From Lepiota brunneoincarnata (taxonomy: Eukaryota > Basidiomycota > Agaricomycetes > Agaricales > Agaricaceae), in the NCBI GenBank assembly GCA_023014365.1, contig JAEBUN010000011.1:806001-870000 (forward strand): DNA of 64,000 nt. Reading direction: 5' to 3'. How positions within the stretch are numbered: position 1 is the first letter of the stretch; the number at the start of each line of letters is the position of its first letter. The notes under the pieces are model-generated. The model did not search any database and was not told the DNA's origin. It worked only from the letters and a program-made list of their open reading frames with translations. The translations under genes and the position numbers were made by a program. Of this stretch, positions 49,462 to 61,544 are shown in pieces.

Positions 49462-51188
49462 ATGGACGGTGAGACTCTGCGCGCTTGGAAGTTTGCAGTG
49501 CACGGGCACTATGATCGATTAAGATGCTTTACCCTCCTATGGTTTGACTACTGTGAGCACTGTTTTACCTCGTTCGTTTACCAATATATCGGGTGTCTGA
49601 GGTTAATGGTCATTTAGTCCTCACTATTAATGATGAAGTGTGTTACGGCCTCTCGCTGGTTTTTCATAGTTGGAGTTGACGTTTCATTTTCTCAACCTTC
49701 AAGGTTGAATTATTTTGGGTGAGAGGTAACATTACATTGAAGACTCCCCAGTCTAACGTTATTGCCTCTTGTTAGAGATCAACGTATACCTGGGTCACGT
49801 TCTTATTTCTATGGGTACGTGCCAGCCCAACCCTTGTCCTGAATATCCTGTACCTGGTCCTGAAAACGCGCTGGTGGGGGTATCGAAGACCCGGTATGCG
49901 ATCTTGGTTGTTGCATCGTATGCTTGTCTCATATCACTATCCTTATGCCTGAGAGGGTTGACATTTCTTAGACTAGGAGCGGTGGGTGCGTACGCTTATT
50001 AGGCGGGAGTTTTCTTAGGGCTCATAGTGGGAACGATGGATTGGGGGTTGACAGTTGCGGTTCTTCCAGAAGTATCAACTTCGGTGCGTGTTATCTCTCG
50101 GTTGCTACGGGGGACTATGTTCTTGATCTAACTGCTTTGTTTGGTTTATTAAGTTGTGCGTATGATATTGACTTTTAATTTGTTCAGTTTATAAACCTCT
50201 GAGGCTAGGTGTGAGTCGATAACCTTCGCATTTCGTCGTTTCTTATCCCGGCCGGGTCTCAGGTCAAGTGTGGTTGAATGTAGAAGGGTTTGTGGGTGCA
50301 ACTGCATGGTGGTCGATTGAAAGTGTGTTTCTAGAAGCCCCTGACCTGCGACTTTGCTGCGCCTGATATATCTTCTTCTAGTTGTTCTAATGCTGCGCAT
50401 CTATGCGCTGTATAACAAATCAAAAGGCATTGTTTCGCTATTAATAGCCCTGTTCGTTATCCAAGTCGTGTCGATTACTGGACTTTACGCATATAGTACA
50501 CGCCAAAGAAAAGGTCAGTAGGATTTTTCTTTTTGTCAAGTGATCGGTGATGCTGACTGCACTGCCCTTTAAGTGAAAGCCGAGAGAATTGCGAACATGA
50601 GCCGTTGCAACGTTATGTTTATACCAAGAGTGATAATCGCATCATGGGGTATATTGATTTTGTGAAGATTTTGATTTGTTCATTTGCCATCGCCGCTGAT
50701 TTCGTGGGTTTAGGTACGAGTCGCTTCTCTGTGGGCTGGCAAGTCTACAAAGCAGGCGACGAACTACAAGAAGCGGTATAGTGGGGATACAAAGGGTTCT
50801 TCTGCGAGATGCGATCATATATTCTGGCATGTCAGTCTAGCGTGCGCTTTTTGAAGGTATGTTTACCGTAAGGATGGAACAGAACCTCGGCCATCTATGT
50901 GTTCAATCTGTTTACCTGGATGGAGCATCTTGTGCGTCAATCTCTCACAAACCAACTTTCAGTATTTTTGGGCTCTGACATGTCCCCCCGAACCACTCGA
51001 AGCCGGACTCTTTTGATACATGGACGGGATGGACGATCGTTTTTCCGAGTGTGCTGGGCTGCCGTATGATGATCAACGTCCGAAAGTTGCACCGCAAAAA
51101 TGCTCTGCGAGGTGCCACGAGCTCGCCAACCGAGGTTTCGATCGAGGTGCCTTCAACACCCACAATAGCCCATGCTTATTCATGTTAG
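49462..51188 (+). CDS. DUF6533 multi-pass membrane protein, copy 1
   Basis: ATG at 49462 (M-D-G-E-T-L-R-A-W-K). Small exons give Y-D-R-L-R-C-F-T-L-L-W-F-D-Y-F-L-T-I-N-D-E-V, E-L-F-W, T-W-V-T-F-L-F-L-W and T-R-Y-A-I-L-V-V-A-S-Y: the D-E-V-x-x-x-W and R-Y signature of DUF6533 proteins. Later exons give L-R-I-Y-A-L-Y-N-K-S-K-G, several hydrophobic helices, and the C-terminus V-L-G-C-R-M-M-I-N-V-R-K-L-H-R-K ending at 51188. The family has about seven membrane helices and is greatly expanded in Agaricomycetes; a receptor role has been suggested but not shown. Middle exons (50000-50950) are less clear, so minor decay is possible. Confidence 0.72.
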
Positions 51189-51826
51189 TTTATATTTGAT
51201 TTATGTGAGTGGGGGTTCCCACGTGGATAGAATACGCTAAATAAGTAATTAAAGCTTTATGTCAAACGGTTTCTGTAACAATCGTGAATCAGGTGGCTAC
51301 GCTGAAAAACTACTCTGCCAATCGGCCACAGGAGAACTAGCATTGAACTGAGGGCTGTCAGGGATTCGGCTGGTGGTCGCCAAGTGCTGAGCATTCGTTA
51401 AAGGGAAGCTGGGCCCTCGGTGGGATGCACGTTTTTTCCCGCGAGAGTTTCCTTCGCGTTCACAGATCACTGGTCGCCAATCAGGAGGGGGGGGGGATCG
51501 GGAGCAATTGTAGGCCTTATCCAGAAGGAGCGTGGAAGGCTGACATCAATTCTTCACACGAGTAGGCGCGGGTTTTTTGATTGGAGCAAGATTAGCACAA
51601 CCATTGGTCCTATCAAAGTACTTATTATTGGGGCCTCATGGTCATAGATCCCCTCTGCCGAGAAGCAGCCGAGTCTGGATGTGGTAGAACACCGAAGGGC
51701 GATCACCTTGGCGGCGGTGTTATCCTGGAAGGAACTATTTCTCAGCTTTTTCTCCTTCCATCCCCTTCACTCCACTTTACGATTAGAGCCCTGTCGTTGT
51801 CGGGGGTCCTCTCCTTTCCTAACTCG
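51189..51826. other. Intergenic region between the DUF6533 genes
   Basis: No gene recognised. Probably the promoter of copy 2; a pyrimidine-rich tract at 51738-51775 precedes its ATG. Confidence 0.45.
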
Positions 51827-53759
51827 ATGGAGAACTTGGGCTTCGAGACTCCGGGTGCTGCTCATGAAATGTACGTTCTGCTATGTAATATGTGAATTGC
51901 AATTTGAAATTGAAATTGACGTGGTTGGAGACAGAATGCTTCACAATGTTTTCCACTTTATGGCTATATGTTGGTTCTTGTCATTTCGTGCTGGACTGTA
52001 TCTGTCTCATCGTGACTCGGATCGTTTGCAGCGTTTCTTTACTATGACCATCTCATTACCTCACGTACGTTGCTTTCTGGTGTTTGACTCACCGGAAATT
52101 GAAATTGAAGTCGATTTGCAGGAAGTGAATTTGAATGCCTCTGGAGGAGACCCAAGAGCCATAGCTCTTACTACTTCTTTATCAATCGATACTTTGCTTT
52201 CTTCGGGAATTTGGCCGTGTCGATACTGGGGTTTATGGATCTGCCACCACAGGTACGCTCATTTAGTTACATCCTGATCCTTTCGAATTTCAAATTGGGA
52301 CTTTTAGAGGTACACGATTCCTGTCTCTCTTGGAAGAGTGCATCGGGGCTGACGCGTCATCCACCCCAGCTGCAAACGATACAGCCTATTTCGTCAACTA
52401 CTGCTCATCGTGACCCAGGTTCTCATATGCTGTGAGCGCCCATCGCACCTGAAATCCATCACCTCCGTACTCAAGACATATCCAGATTTCCTGACACTCC
52501 GCATTTACGCGCTGTACGAATGCTCGGTACGGGTGTTGGTGTATATGGTGGGCAGTGGTGCCGTGTTGGCAGCTATTGCATGTGTATGTGCTATGTACCT
52601 TTCTATGACAAAACAAGTCCCTCACTCGGATATATGATTGCCCCTACCAGTGGGCCCTATTTGGTCAGAAGAGTGCGCCAGCACCAATGGCCAGCGGTTG
52701 TCACATAGGGTTATCGAGAATCACGTACGCCGCATGTTGTTTGTTTCAATCCCTTGTTGTCTAATTAGCTGACTGATGGTATTTTTGGAACCAGAGCCAT
52801 TCGTGAGTGTAATAGTTTATCGAAAGATCCTGTCATCTCACCTGGGCGTAGGCTTAGCTGGCGCATGGGAAGCGCTCTTTGTATACGACTCGATTATTTT
52901 CGGTCTGACGCTCTTCAAAACTTGGTCAGCTCGGAGGGATTATTCTTTATCGGGGCGTAACATGCCCCTCGTGGCACTGGTACTTCGTGATGGTATTTTC
53001 CTTTTTGGTGATAGGGGGTGTGTGTGGACTAAAATACATTTGACAGGTGCCATTTACTTCGCGTGAGCATGTTCCTTCCATTGCAGTCAGTGGTACCCAC
53101 ACCGTCTCTGCTGCTTCGATCAGAGTGATGGCTTTGGCGAACTTGTCGAATATATTGTCTTTTTATGTGAGTTCTCATCTATCATCGAGGGGGCCGCTGA
53201 GTTTTGAGATGTCATGTAGCTTGGTGGTGTAGGTTGATCTCAATTTGTTGCTACCCAAGTGCTGCTCACTCACGGGACGACGGGAACTAGCCATTCTCTC
53301 GAGGGTCACTCTCAACGTTCGCGAGTAGGTGAGTCACATTCACTTTATGGTCGCAGGGTCGGCTTCCTCTCCTCCAAATGATAACCATCTAACTTTGACT
53401 TTTCACACAAAAAAACAAAACAAAAAAGTATTTCAGTCACTATGATGTCGCGTCTTATGTTAAATCTACATGAGACCGCGGAGATTGGGATTTTTTCCGC
53501 GCAACACACGACAGGGCACACGAGCGTGGAATCGATGGAGGAGGAGGAGGGGGGACGACGACGACAAAGACGACGACAACGACAACAACAAGCGAGCAGC
53601 AGTGTGTTGGTTGAGCTAGATACCGTTTGGACGGAGAACTTTGCGTGTGAGCGGCAGACTGTGACACAGGGGGGAGAGACGACGACTGGTGTGTCAGGTC
53701 TGGCCACGATCGATGAGGAGCTTGGGAGTGCAGAGTCGAGTACGAGAAAGCGGTTATGA
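51827..53759 (+). CDS. DUF6533 multi-pass membrane protein, copy 2
   Basis: ATG at 51827 (M-E-N-L-G-F-E-T-P-G). Exons give Y-Y-D-H-L-I-T, E-F-E-C-L-W-R-R-P-K-S, F-F-I-N-R-Y-F-A-F-F-G-N, L-G-F-M-D-L-P-P, L-R/T-x-Y-A-L-Y-E-C-S-V-R-V-L-V-Y-M-V-G-S-G, G-A-W-E-A-L-F-V-Y-D-S-I-I-F, R-D-G-I-F and M-A-L-A-N-L-S-N-I-L-S-F-Y, all in DUF6533 order. The last exon begins near 53425 (S-V-T-M-M-S-R-L-M-L-N-L-H-E) and ends with an Arg/Gln-rich, then acidic tail at 53757-53759. The sequence at 53233-53330 also reads as an L-S-R-V-T-L-N-V-R-E exon-like end and could be an alternative or relic exon. Tandem with copy 1. Confidence 0.72.
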
Positions 53760-54152
53760 TGAGTTTATTTTTTTTTGGTACTGTTATCGACGATGTGCAA
53801 CCACAAAACTGTAACGTAGCCATGCCTTTTGTAGTGTTAGGTATACCCTTTGTTTGGATGTATAGACGTGATGTCGGGTAAATTGTTTTTTTACCAGAAG
53901 TACGATAAGAACAGGTTGTGACAGTTGCCTTGCGCTAATCTCAGAAGACGTTGATCAATACGTTACGATGCGCTGGCAACCCCGCTCTTCAGCCGTAATT
54001 AGATCCACATGAGAGCACTAATAAGATGTAGGTTGGGTAACGGTGAAAGATTGGACGGCGCCCGTGAATGGGCTCCAAGAGGTACAGTGGAAATGCTACA
54101 TGCATCCCATAGAATATCCAAGAACTGTCCAAAGGCCATACAAGGACTATTC
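53760..54152. other. Convergent 3' region
   Basis: Lies between the ends of the plus-strand DUF6533 gene and the minus-strand Kre9-like gene. It has a poly-T tract at 53764 and no gene. Confidence 0.5.
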
Positions 54153-54931
54153 TCACATGAGGTAGGCTAAACTGCCAGCAAGAGCCGCAGTGACACTCAG
54201 TCCGAAGTTTTTCACCGAAACAGCATCGTTTTCTTGTGCGGTGGAAGAGCCAGAAGATGCAGCACCAGAGCCGGTGGCGGAAGGGGTACCAGGGGTGGAA
54301 GTCGTGGGGTAGGGGGATCCCAGAGGTCTAACCTCGAATTCGTCCGACTGAGCGTAAATCTTGTAATAATAGCGGAAAGGTAAGGAAAAGGTGGAAGAAC
54401 GAAAATGGGGAGATACGCACCTCTGTGGCGTTGAGGGGGTTAGCGAGGAGGATGCGGTAACCAGTGCCCGCGGGATGGCTGAATTGGTCCTGGGTGATCG
54501 TTTTGGAGCAGTCGGCGTTGGCCTGGATGGGTATGATGGCCATAGCACCTGAGAGGACGGCGGGATTCTGAGCCAAGTGATAAATGTTTGACTTTCGAGG
54601 TGATTTGGAGAGGAACAGATATACATACGCTATTCGATACACTAACGGAGACAAAGAGTGTGAGAAAACGGAAGAAATTGGACGCAGACAGGGACATACA
54701 GGACCTCGAAGGTAGGATTGGGGTTCGCATTGCAATCCCAAGCAAGTACATTGGCGGATTGTGCCACTGCGGGAAAAAAAGAAAGTCAGATATGGGCACG
54801 GTATGCTGGGTGCTAACCGACGGCTTACCCCACCATGAATCGGCAGAGGGATTTGTGACTCTGAAGAGGTTCTGGGCAGCGGCGAGCCCAGTAAGAGAAG
54901 AGGCGAGAATGAAGGGAGTCAAGGCGACCAT
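54153..54931 (-). CDS. Kre9/Knh1-like Ser/Thr-rich GPI-anchored secreted protein
   Basis: ATG at 54931; signal peptide M-V-A-L-T-P-F-I-L-A-S-S-L-T-G-L-A-A-A. Mature start F-R-V-T-N-P-S-A-D-S-W-W, then (after an intron) V-A-Q-S-A-N-V-L-A-W-D-C-N, N-P-A-V-L-S-G-A-M-A-I-I, D-C-S-K-T-I-T-Q and A-G-T-G-Y-R-I-L-L-A-N-P-L-N-A-T. These are the beta-sandwich motifs of the Kre9/Knh1 N-terminal domain (PF10342), common in basidiomycete cell-wall proteins. A Ser/Thr/Gly-rich stalk and a hydrophobic tail (S-V-T-A-A-L-A-G-S-L-A-Y-L-M) fit a GPI signal. Four exons; splice sites of the second intron are not fixed. Probably acts at the plasma membrane or cell wall. Confidence 0.85.
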
Positions 54932-57257
54932 GGGGGACTGTTGAGTGTAAAGGGGAGAGGGGTCGGTGGTGAGATCGACGAAACTGGAAGCGAAGAGAAA
55001 CGCACAAAGAGCGTGGGGCGGATTATGTTGGACGACAAATTTGCAAAAGGGTGCTGGTTCAAGCTTTCCCACCCTCAATGATCACCTGTGCGCGTTTCCG
55101 GCGTCAATTATTCGGCTATTTATAGCCGCGTTAACCAGCCCGACCGTGGGATTAAGCGTCGCTCGTGAGTTTTTTCAAAGACTCCATGGCATTCTGGACC
55201 GACAGAAAAAGGCTTGAAGAGACGGCTCGTGAGGGTTTACTGTCACACAACACCCTCGGATGAGTCAAGCAACACGGCGTATTTGTACCCCAGCAGTGAA
55301 TGCACTGGCACTGTTAAAAAATCTCCATAAAAATTAAAATGAAAATATGGCACATCACGGAACCTTGGCGACCGTTATTGAGCTCATAGACGGTGGATAC
55401 CACGTATCGGTCATGCGTCACTTCGTTGGAGATCCAGAGTCTTCCCACATTTGGTAGAACGGCTAATGCCAGCGTTCCGACAGCAAATCATTGCAAGTGT
55501 GGAAAAGCCATTTAAGACATAATTCAGACATACTGCAGGTCAATAACACCTATTTTTGCAATATTTTCATGGATACTTTAACTGTTTTCATCAACTCTTT
55601 ATACGCTCTAAACGGTGCCATAACGTGACGATGTGACTGTGGTGTGACGTGAAAAGGCTTTGTTCCTCAGCTCGGTGTCTTGTCGCCGTCGTTCTCGAGA
55701 AACTGTTCTCATGTGCGTCTTCACACGTTCCATGCCCAGCGTACTTGTTGGGTCTCATTCCCGGTTTAAGTATGAACCAGGGACCGTCTCCTATCACGCT
55801 TCGGTGATGTGGCATGAGCCAGATGCGCATCAAACTTCTCAACACGGCAGCAGAAGCAGTTGAGGTGAGTCCATGGTGGTGAGCTGTTGCGACGTTCGTT
55901 TTAGTATGGGTCAATATCTCCTTCCCTCCTCTACTGGACTGTGGCCACTCTGCAGCTCTAGCCGCCTTACGTTCTTTGCTTGGTTCAACTTCATTCCGAC
56001 CTTCGAGGTACTTGGTTTGGGGCACCAAGGCTTCGAACAAGGGTCAACCTCAGGCTACCGTATATGAACATTACCTGGGCGTCTCTTGCGGCGATCAGCT
56101 TCTACTCGACGAGATCAGTCTTCCAGATAGTAAGACGCTGATGGGCTTTTGTTACTCCTCGGATGCTACCCTCGGCGCTCAGTGTTCTCTGACCGGTTTT
56201 CTTTTTGGCCTCGAACCCTCGTCCTCTCAAAAACAACCGAAACATGAGCAGTGCCTCCCGTTCCAGAGGCACAGGTAACACAAGGTGCCAGGCCAAGTCC
56301 TGGCCCACCCGACCCAAGAGCTGATTTGACATAGTTCCAACCCTTCGCTGTCGTCGCCTGTCTTGTCGGTACGCCTTCGCGCTCCTGCTTCTCCAAACCC
56401 CAACCAAACGAATATCTACAAACAGATCACAACAGCAGTATTATCAACTTTCTCGATCGACTTTATTCTTTCTTTCTTCTTTACCACCAACATCGCCAAC
56501 CTTCATCCGGCGCATTGTGCACGTTCCCAAAAGCTATTTCCTACCTTCTACTCGCACTTCTCGCACGCCCCCCTCCACTTGGGCTTCGTTTCTTGCATCA
56601 TCCTCAGCGGTCCACAAGCTCCGTTAGAGCGCATATACTCGTTGATAACCTTGCATTCAGCCTTCCTGCCCGGGCGAGTTTGCTTGAAGGCATCTCCGGG
56701 ACAGAGGGAAGCTCGCTCAGAGCCTTCGTCTTGATCTTCCACCACGCCACACGCTTTTAATTTCGCATTCTTCTTCATTCACCAATCATCTAAAAGCCGT
56801 TTGGCTTCGTTCCAGGGCATCCAATAATTCGTTCTCTGAAAACGCATTCTGGCTCCAAAGCTACTTTCTTCTACGCATATACGCATACTTCCACGCTTCC
56901 TTTTCACTTGTTTGATCACCCATCGCATCCTCATTCCAGCATTTATTTTGCAAGTCCCCCAAGTTATCATTATTGTTATTCTATTCGCCGCTATTAGCCC
57001 GCGCGCTCCTCATTGGTCACAGCATTCCAGTCGTTTCCTTGCAAATCAGCGTTACCAGGCTCATTTTGCGTCTTTTCGTATCTTTGACGTCTTCGTTACA
57101 TACTGCAGTCCGCCTCTCGCCTTGTACGCTTGGTATCGTCCTACCCTCAGACTTGTTGCACTGAAGTTTTTTCGTCCTCCGCCCTTCGCACTCATCCGGT
57201 CTAGCAACTCTTCTTTTCCCCTGCTCCAAAAACAAAATTTCCGGTTTCGTTAAGTTA
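54932..57257. other. Long intergenic region between divergent genes
   Basis: No domain recognised. Frames up to 149 codons (55591-56040 minus) lack coding character I can support. From about 56340 to 57250 the plus strand is pyrimidine-rich with many CTTC/TTCC tracts, as in fungal promoters and 5' leaders, and leads to the ATG at 57258. Confidence 0.5.
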
Positions 57258-60200
57258 TGGCCGAGCTCAACACAAACATTTCCCCAATTTCACTTAATTC
57301 TTCCCCGCGTACCCTGGCGTCCTAATCCACGGAGTTTGCAGCGGGAAAGGCCCAAAGGTAACGGACAGGTCGTATATTTCGTTCAGCAGCTGGTCGCTGA
57401 CGGACTTGACCAAGAACCGCAAGCCGTGGAAGCTGGATCCTTAGGCCAGCCTTTAACCTCACATATCATTGTCTCCACTGCTCCGTCCTCAAGATCTCCT
57501 ACACAGACGCAGGGGTTCAAGGCGGCCCCCGCCCCGGGACGCAGCCGAGGCAAAAGCATCTCACTCTCTGCCGCCGTCGATAAGCCTACTGTTCCCCCAT
57601 GTCTTCCTGCTACAAACGAGTCCGAACCTCCCAGAGCATCCCTTGCTGTCCACAGCGAAAAAATTCAAAGTCCATTGTCGCCGCGGTCCTCGCTCACTCG
57701 TCCCTGCTCTCCCGTCTCCCCGCATCGTGCGAAGCCAAGGAGGGGGATTACCGAAGGCGTTTATTCTAGTACCTCAAATACGGACCATGCATGCTCAGCG
57801 ATCCAACACCTAGACGATGAGTCCGGCCATGCCTCATGTACCCAGATCTGTAATGCACCAGCCCACGCCGATCTCGGAATACATCACCACCCACCACGTG
57901 AGGACGAAACTGAGGCGGGAACTGAAGGTCACTGCGCGGATGTTCACTCGAAAGCTGAATCTGACCAGGATGCCGCAGAGACAGAAAGTGTCGCGGGGAG
58001 TATGTTGACTGGGGCTGGGAGTTCCGTGCCAGACGACTCAATATCGGAGTGCTCTGCCTCTGACGTGGAAATCTATTTGGAGGCCCACGGATTAGATGAC
58101 TCGGCAATGCGCATGAACTGTGTCGGGCAGGGTTCCCTTACAGGTGTGTGGAGCCCTTTCGAGCTAAGCGATCATTGTTCATATCCCGTAAAGAAACGGA
58201 CTGCAAACAAGCTATAGCAGAATCGCCTGTGCTACCCCTTGCTGCTCGTGCTGGCTCTACCGAGGGTATGTGGGCTCATTCAATACGTGACACAGTCAAC
58301 GAGGATTTACCCCTTTGGTAGAAACTGTAGAAGCAAACACGACCATTGTGGTCGGTCCTCGCGCTCAAACCGTCCCTATTGGTCGTGGCAATGAACAGAA
58401 CAATGAGCAGGAAGACGGTGAGGGTTGGGTTACGAATCAACGCCCCGATGCACAATTCCTCAGCAACCGAAGACCTCGAAAGCACGTTTGTTCGGTTGGA
58501 CAGGAAGGAAGTGTTCCGCTCACCGCCCAGCACGGAGAGTCAGTTAGGCTCCCGATGGAAGGTTCTGGGACTGCTAGTAATGGTGCGTGTGTGGAGTTTG
58601 ATTAATGTGAAGGCACGGAAACTTAGACTTGGGCACATTGTACACTTTACCAGAGGTCCCTCTCGGCACCAATGGCGCACAGGAAAACGACCCTTCACGC
58701 TTCAAGAGCTCGGACTTTCAATCCGGGGACGAGAATCTGGGTCAGGTTTCACAATCGTTGCGATTGATGAGCTAGCTCAAGCCCACGAGTGCCAATTTCA
58801 AACCTCGCATGGGTATCGAACTCAAGCCACCGCTCGTGGAGTTCAAACCTTCAGGGATTGAATTCAAGCCGCCTCAGATAGGCTTTACTCCCGACCCGCC
58901 TGCATCCGATCACGCTTTTCATGGCGCCAGCGGCGCCTTCACCAGCAAGGCATCCACACCCCGTGGTGTTTTGATCCAACACGACACCAACTACCCCTTC
59001 CAATCGAATCGCGCAGCTCCCGACAACGACTTTCGTTGTCAATTGAGCAGCGCTGAGCAGCTGGATGATACGGTTTATCTTGAAAAACTGCAGTCTCATG
59101 TCATCCGTGGCGACGGCGATCAGACTCAGCAGACCGAGGATCTCCAGCAGACCGAGACGTTTGATGATTCCCATAAAACACCGAATGTCTACATCAATGG
59201 CTTACCGCCGCATTTTCCAGAAGACCAATTGTTCGCCCTTGCCGCACCGTTCGGTGAAGTGAAGAGCGTGAGGACATTCACACGGCATGTTAGGGACAGC
59301 GAAAGTGGATACGGGTTTGTGCTGTAAGTCAAACCCATTTACCTTCTATCAGATTCATTGAAAATACCAGGTTTGAGACGATCGATGCTGCAGAGAGATG
59401 CATACTTGCACTCCGCAAATATCGCAACCTTCACCCCACGTTTTCCAAGGTGACACAAAGCTACTGCGTTTCGGTGATGTGTCAACTCACGTATTTATCC
59501 TCAGCAAATTCACAAGATCCCAGGTACAGTATATGCACAGAATTTTGTTAATAGCGCTTCCGGCTCCCTGAGTTCATTCGACTCCTGGGATTCCAACCGA
59601 GATGACAACGATTCGTTCAAACGGCGCATGGAAAATCTCCATGACCCAACAAGCACCAATTTGTACATGGAAGGGTACGTAAATCGCTCTGCTTCTGCCG
59701 AATTAATGAATGACCGAACCCCTATGACAGACTGCCACTCAGCATTGACGAACCGGTGAGCTCGAGGGCCTTGGAAAACCATCCGCTGCTGACGGGCGCC
59801 TTTCAGACACTGTCTGCTCTTGTTTCTCCACATCGCATTAGCAGCAGCCGCTTTTTCCAGACCAGACTGAGCCACCCTCCTCGCATCATTGCATTTGTCA
59901 GGTACAGAGGCGTCATAGAGAACGTCATCATTTTCAAATAGTGACTTAATTATCAGGCTGGAGACTCGAGTGGGCGCCGAAGAAATCATTGAACGCCTTC
60001 ATGGGCGTATGGTAAGGGGGTGGAATGATGCAGGAAGCCGCATCTCTGTTCGTTTCGCAGATACGGCAGAGCAACGTGAGCTCAGGGTGAGTGTTCGGGC
60101 CACCTGCTTTGTTCGATATGGGACTGAACGCTTCCACCAGAGGACTGAGCGTGTAACTAAAGAGGGTGACAGCACTGCTTCGAGACTCACGATAGCTCAA

Positions 60201-61544
60201 GCAGCTCTCCTCAACCTCCGCGGTCAAGAGCTGAGACAAACAGCCAAACACGTCGCATTGCCTGTTATCGGGGAGCGTAGAGGACAGAGCGCTATCAGCT
60301 ACTCTTACAATGATTTCGGGATCCAATCACCAAATGTTCAGGTACCCCGACCGGTTTTTGAGGTCGACTACTCTCTCGCTCCAGGCCGTTATCCTCCTTC
60401 TCAACGCATTCAGTCACCAGCAGGAGTGATCAGCCAAGGCCAGTGTCAGCTGTATGGTCGACCGGCGCCCCGTAATGTTGATCCCTCAATGGCCATTCTC
60501 CTAGATGGTATACCCACGAACGGGAACACATTTCGCGGCTCTAATCTCACTCCATGTGACCCCTACCTCCAACATCACATCATTCAAAATAAATCCCGTA
60601 TGTCGGATGAATATTCTGTACGTCCTGCACATGCTCGGATGGGGTACACCGCCACAGAGGATTTCATCATGCGAGCGCACATGGAATCGAGGCGTCGCCC
60701 TGTCCCTCTCGACCTGGCTTCTCATGCAAAGAGTCGCAAGGACTGTGAAGCAGAAACAGCGTCAACCAATATTACGACCGGGGTTCGGGGTTATCGCACA
60801 AGGGCAGCCGCAATTAATCTCGACCGGAAGGGCCAGCCTGCCGTCCTCTCCGAAATCGAGCCCGTCTCCTCGATGAACGAAGATGAATTCCACGCCACTG
60901 TCACTCGAGCTCATGGAGACCAGCCTCAGCTACAGAACGTTGGGGAGCAAGATCCGGATGTCACCGTCCGGGGCTCCTCGAGAGACTATGGCTCCAGGAA
61001 CTCCAATGGTCATGGATTCCGTTCAGGGCCTCGACCCTTTAATACGCCTCTCCTCGGCTCCCAGAGCGAGCTTGGATCAACCAACGTCAGCGAGCAACAC
61101 CACAATCAACATGTCCGGTGCACAACATTTCCGTATCGGCCAGCCCCGACTCAACAACAACGCCATCAACAGCACAGCAGTATGAGTATCCCTAGCACTA
61201 GCCAACGCACGCCCCAACATGCGTCCACCGCCATAATGAACCAAAACACCATGGTCCACGAAAAACAGGAGTACCAAGAGTACCTCGAGAAACATGTGAT
61301 TAGACGCGACGCCGGCAACAAACTTCATTCCAAAAACCAGCACAGTTCTAATTCCCAGAGTGCTTACGATTTGGACAACCGGCCTTCACCATCATTAGTG
61401 TCCCCTACCCTTACATATTCCTCTCAGACTCCGTCCACGCTCAGTCCTGCGACTCCCTTCTTTGGCTCCTTTGGCTCGCAAAATGATGGCTTCGACCGAA
61501 ACAACGGTCTCGATTGTAAGAAGCTCAAGGTCGCGGGGCACTGA
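57258..61544 (+). CDS. RNA-binding protein with two RRM domains (MSSP/Scw1-like)
   Basis: The putative start M-A-E-L-N-T-N-I-S is at 57258. A long Ser/Pro-rich N-terminal region follows in several exons (57336-58217, 58319-58600, 58650-58790). Then come a K-P-P motif repeat (58809-58870) and RRM1 with N-V-Y-I-N-G-L-P-P (RNP2) near 59187 and G-Y-G-F-V-L-F-E-T (RNP1) split by an intron at 59322. RRM2 starts T-N-L-Y-M-E-G-L-P-L-S near 59658 and includes I-I-A-F-V-R-L-E and R-I-S-V-R-F-A-D. The C-terminus (60140-61544) is a low-complexity Gln/Ser/Asn-rich tail. RRM2 with N-L-Y-x-x-x-L-P-L-S is characteristic of MSSP/RBMS-like proteins. Likely binds mRNA 3' regions. N-terminal exon joins are uncertain. 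Confidence 0.8.

Noticed and set aside
55591..56040. A 149-aa minus-strand gene
   Set aside because: No domain or signal; lies in the long spacer upstream of the RRM gene.
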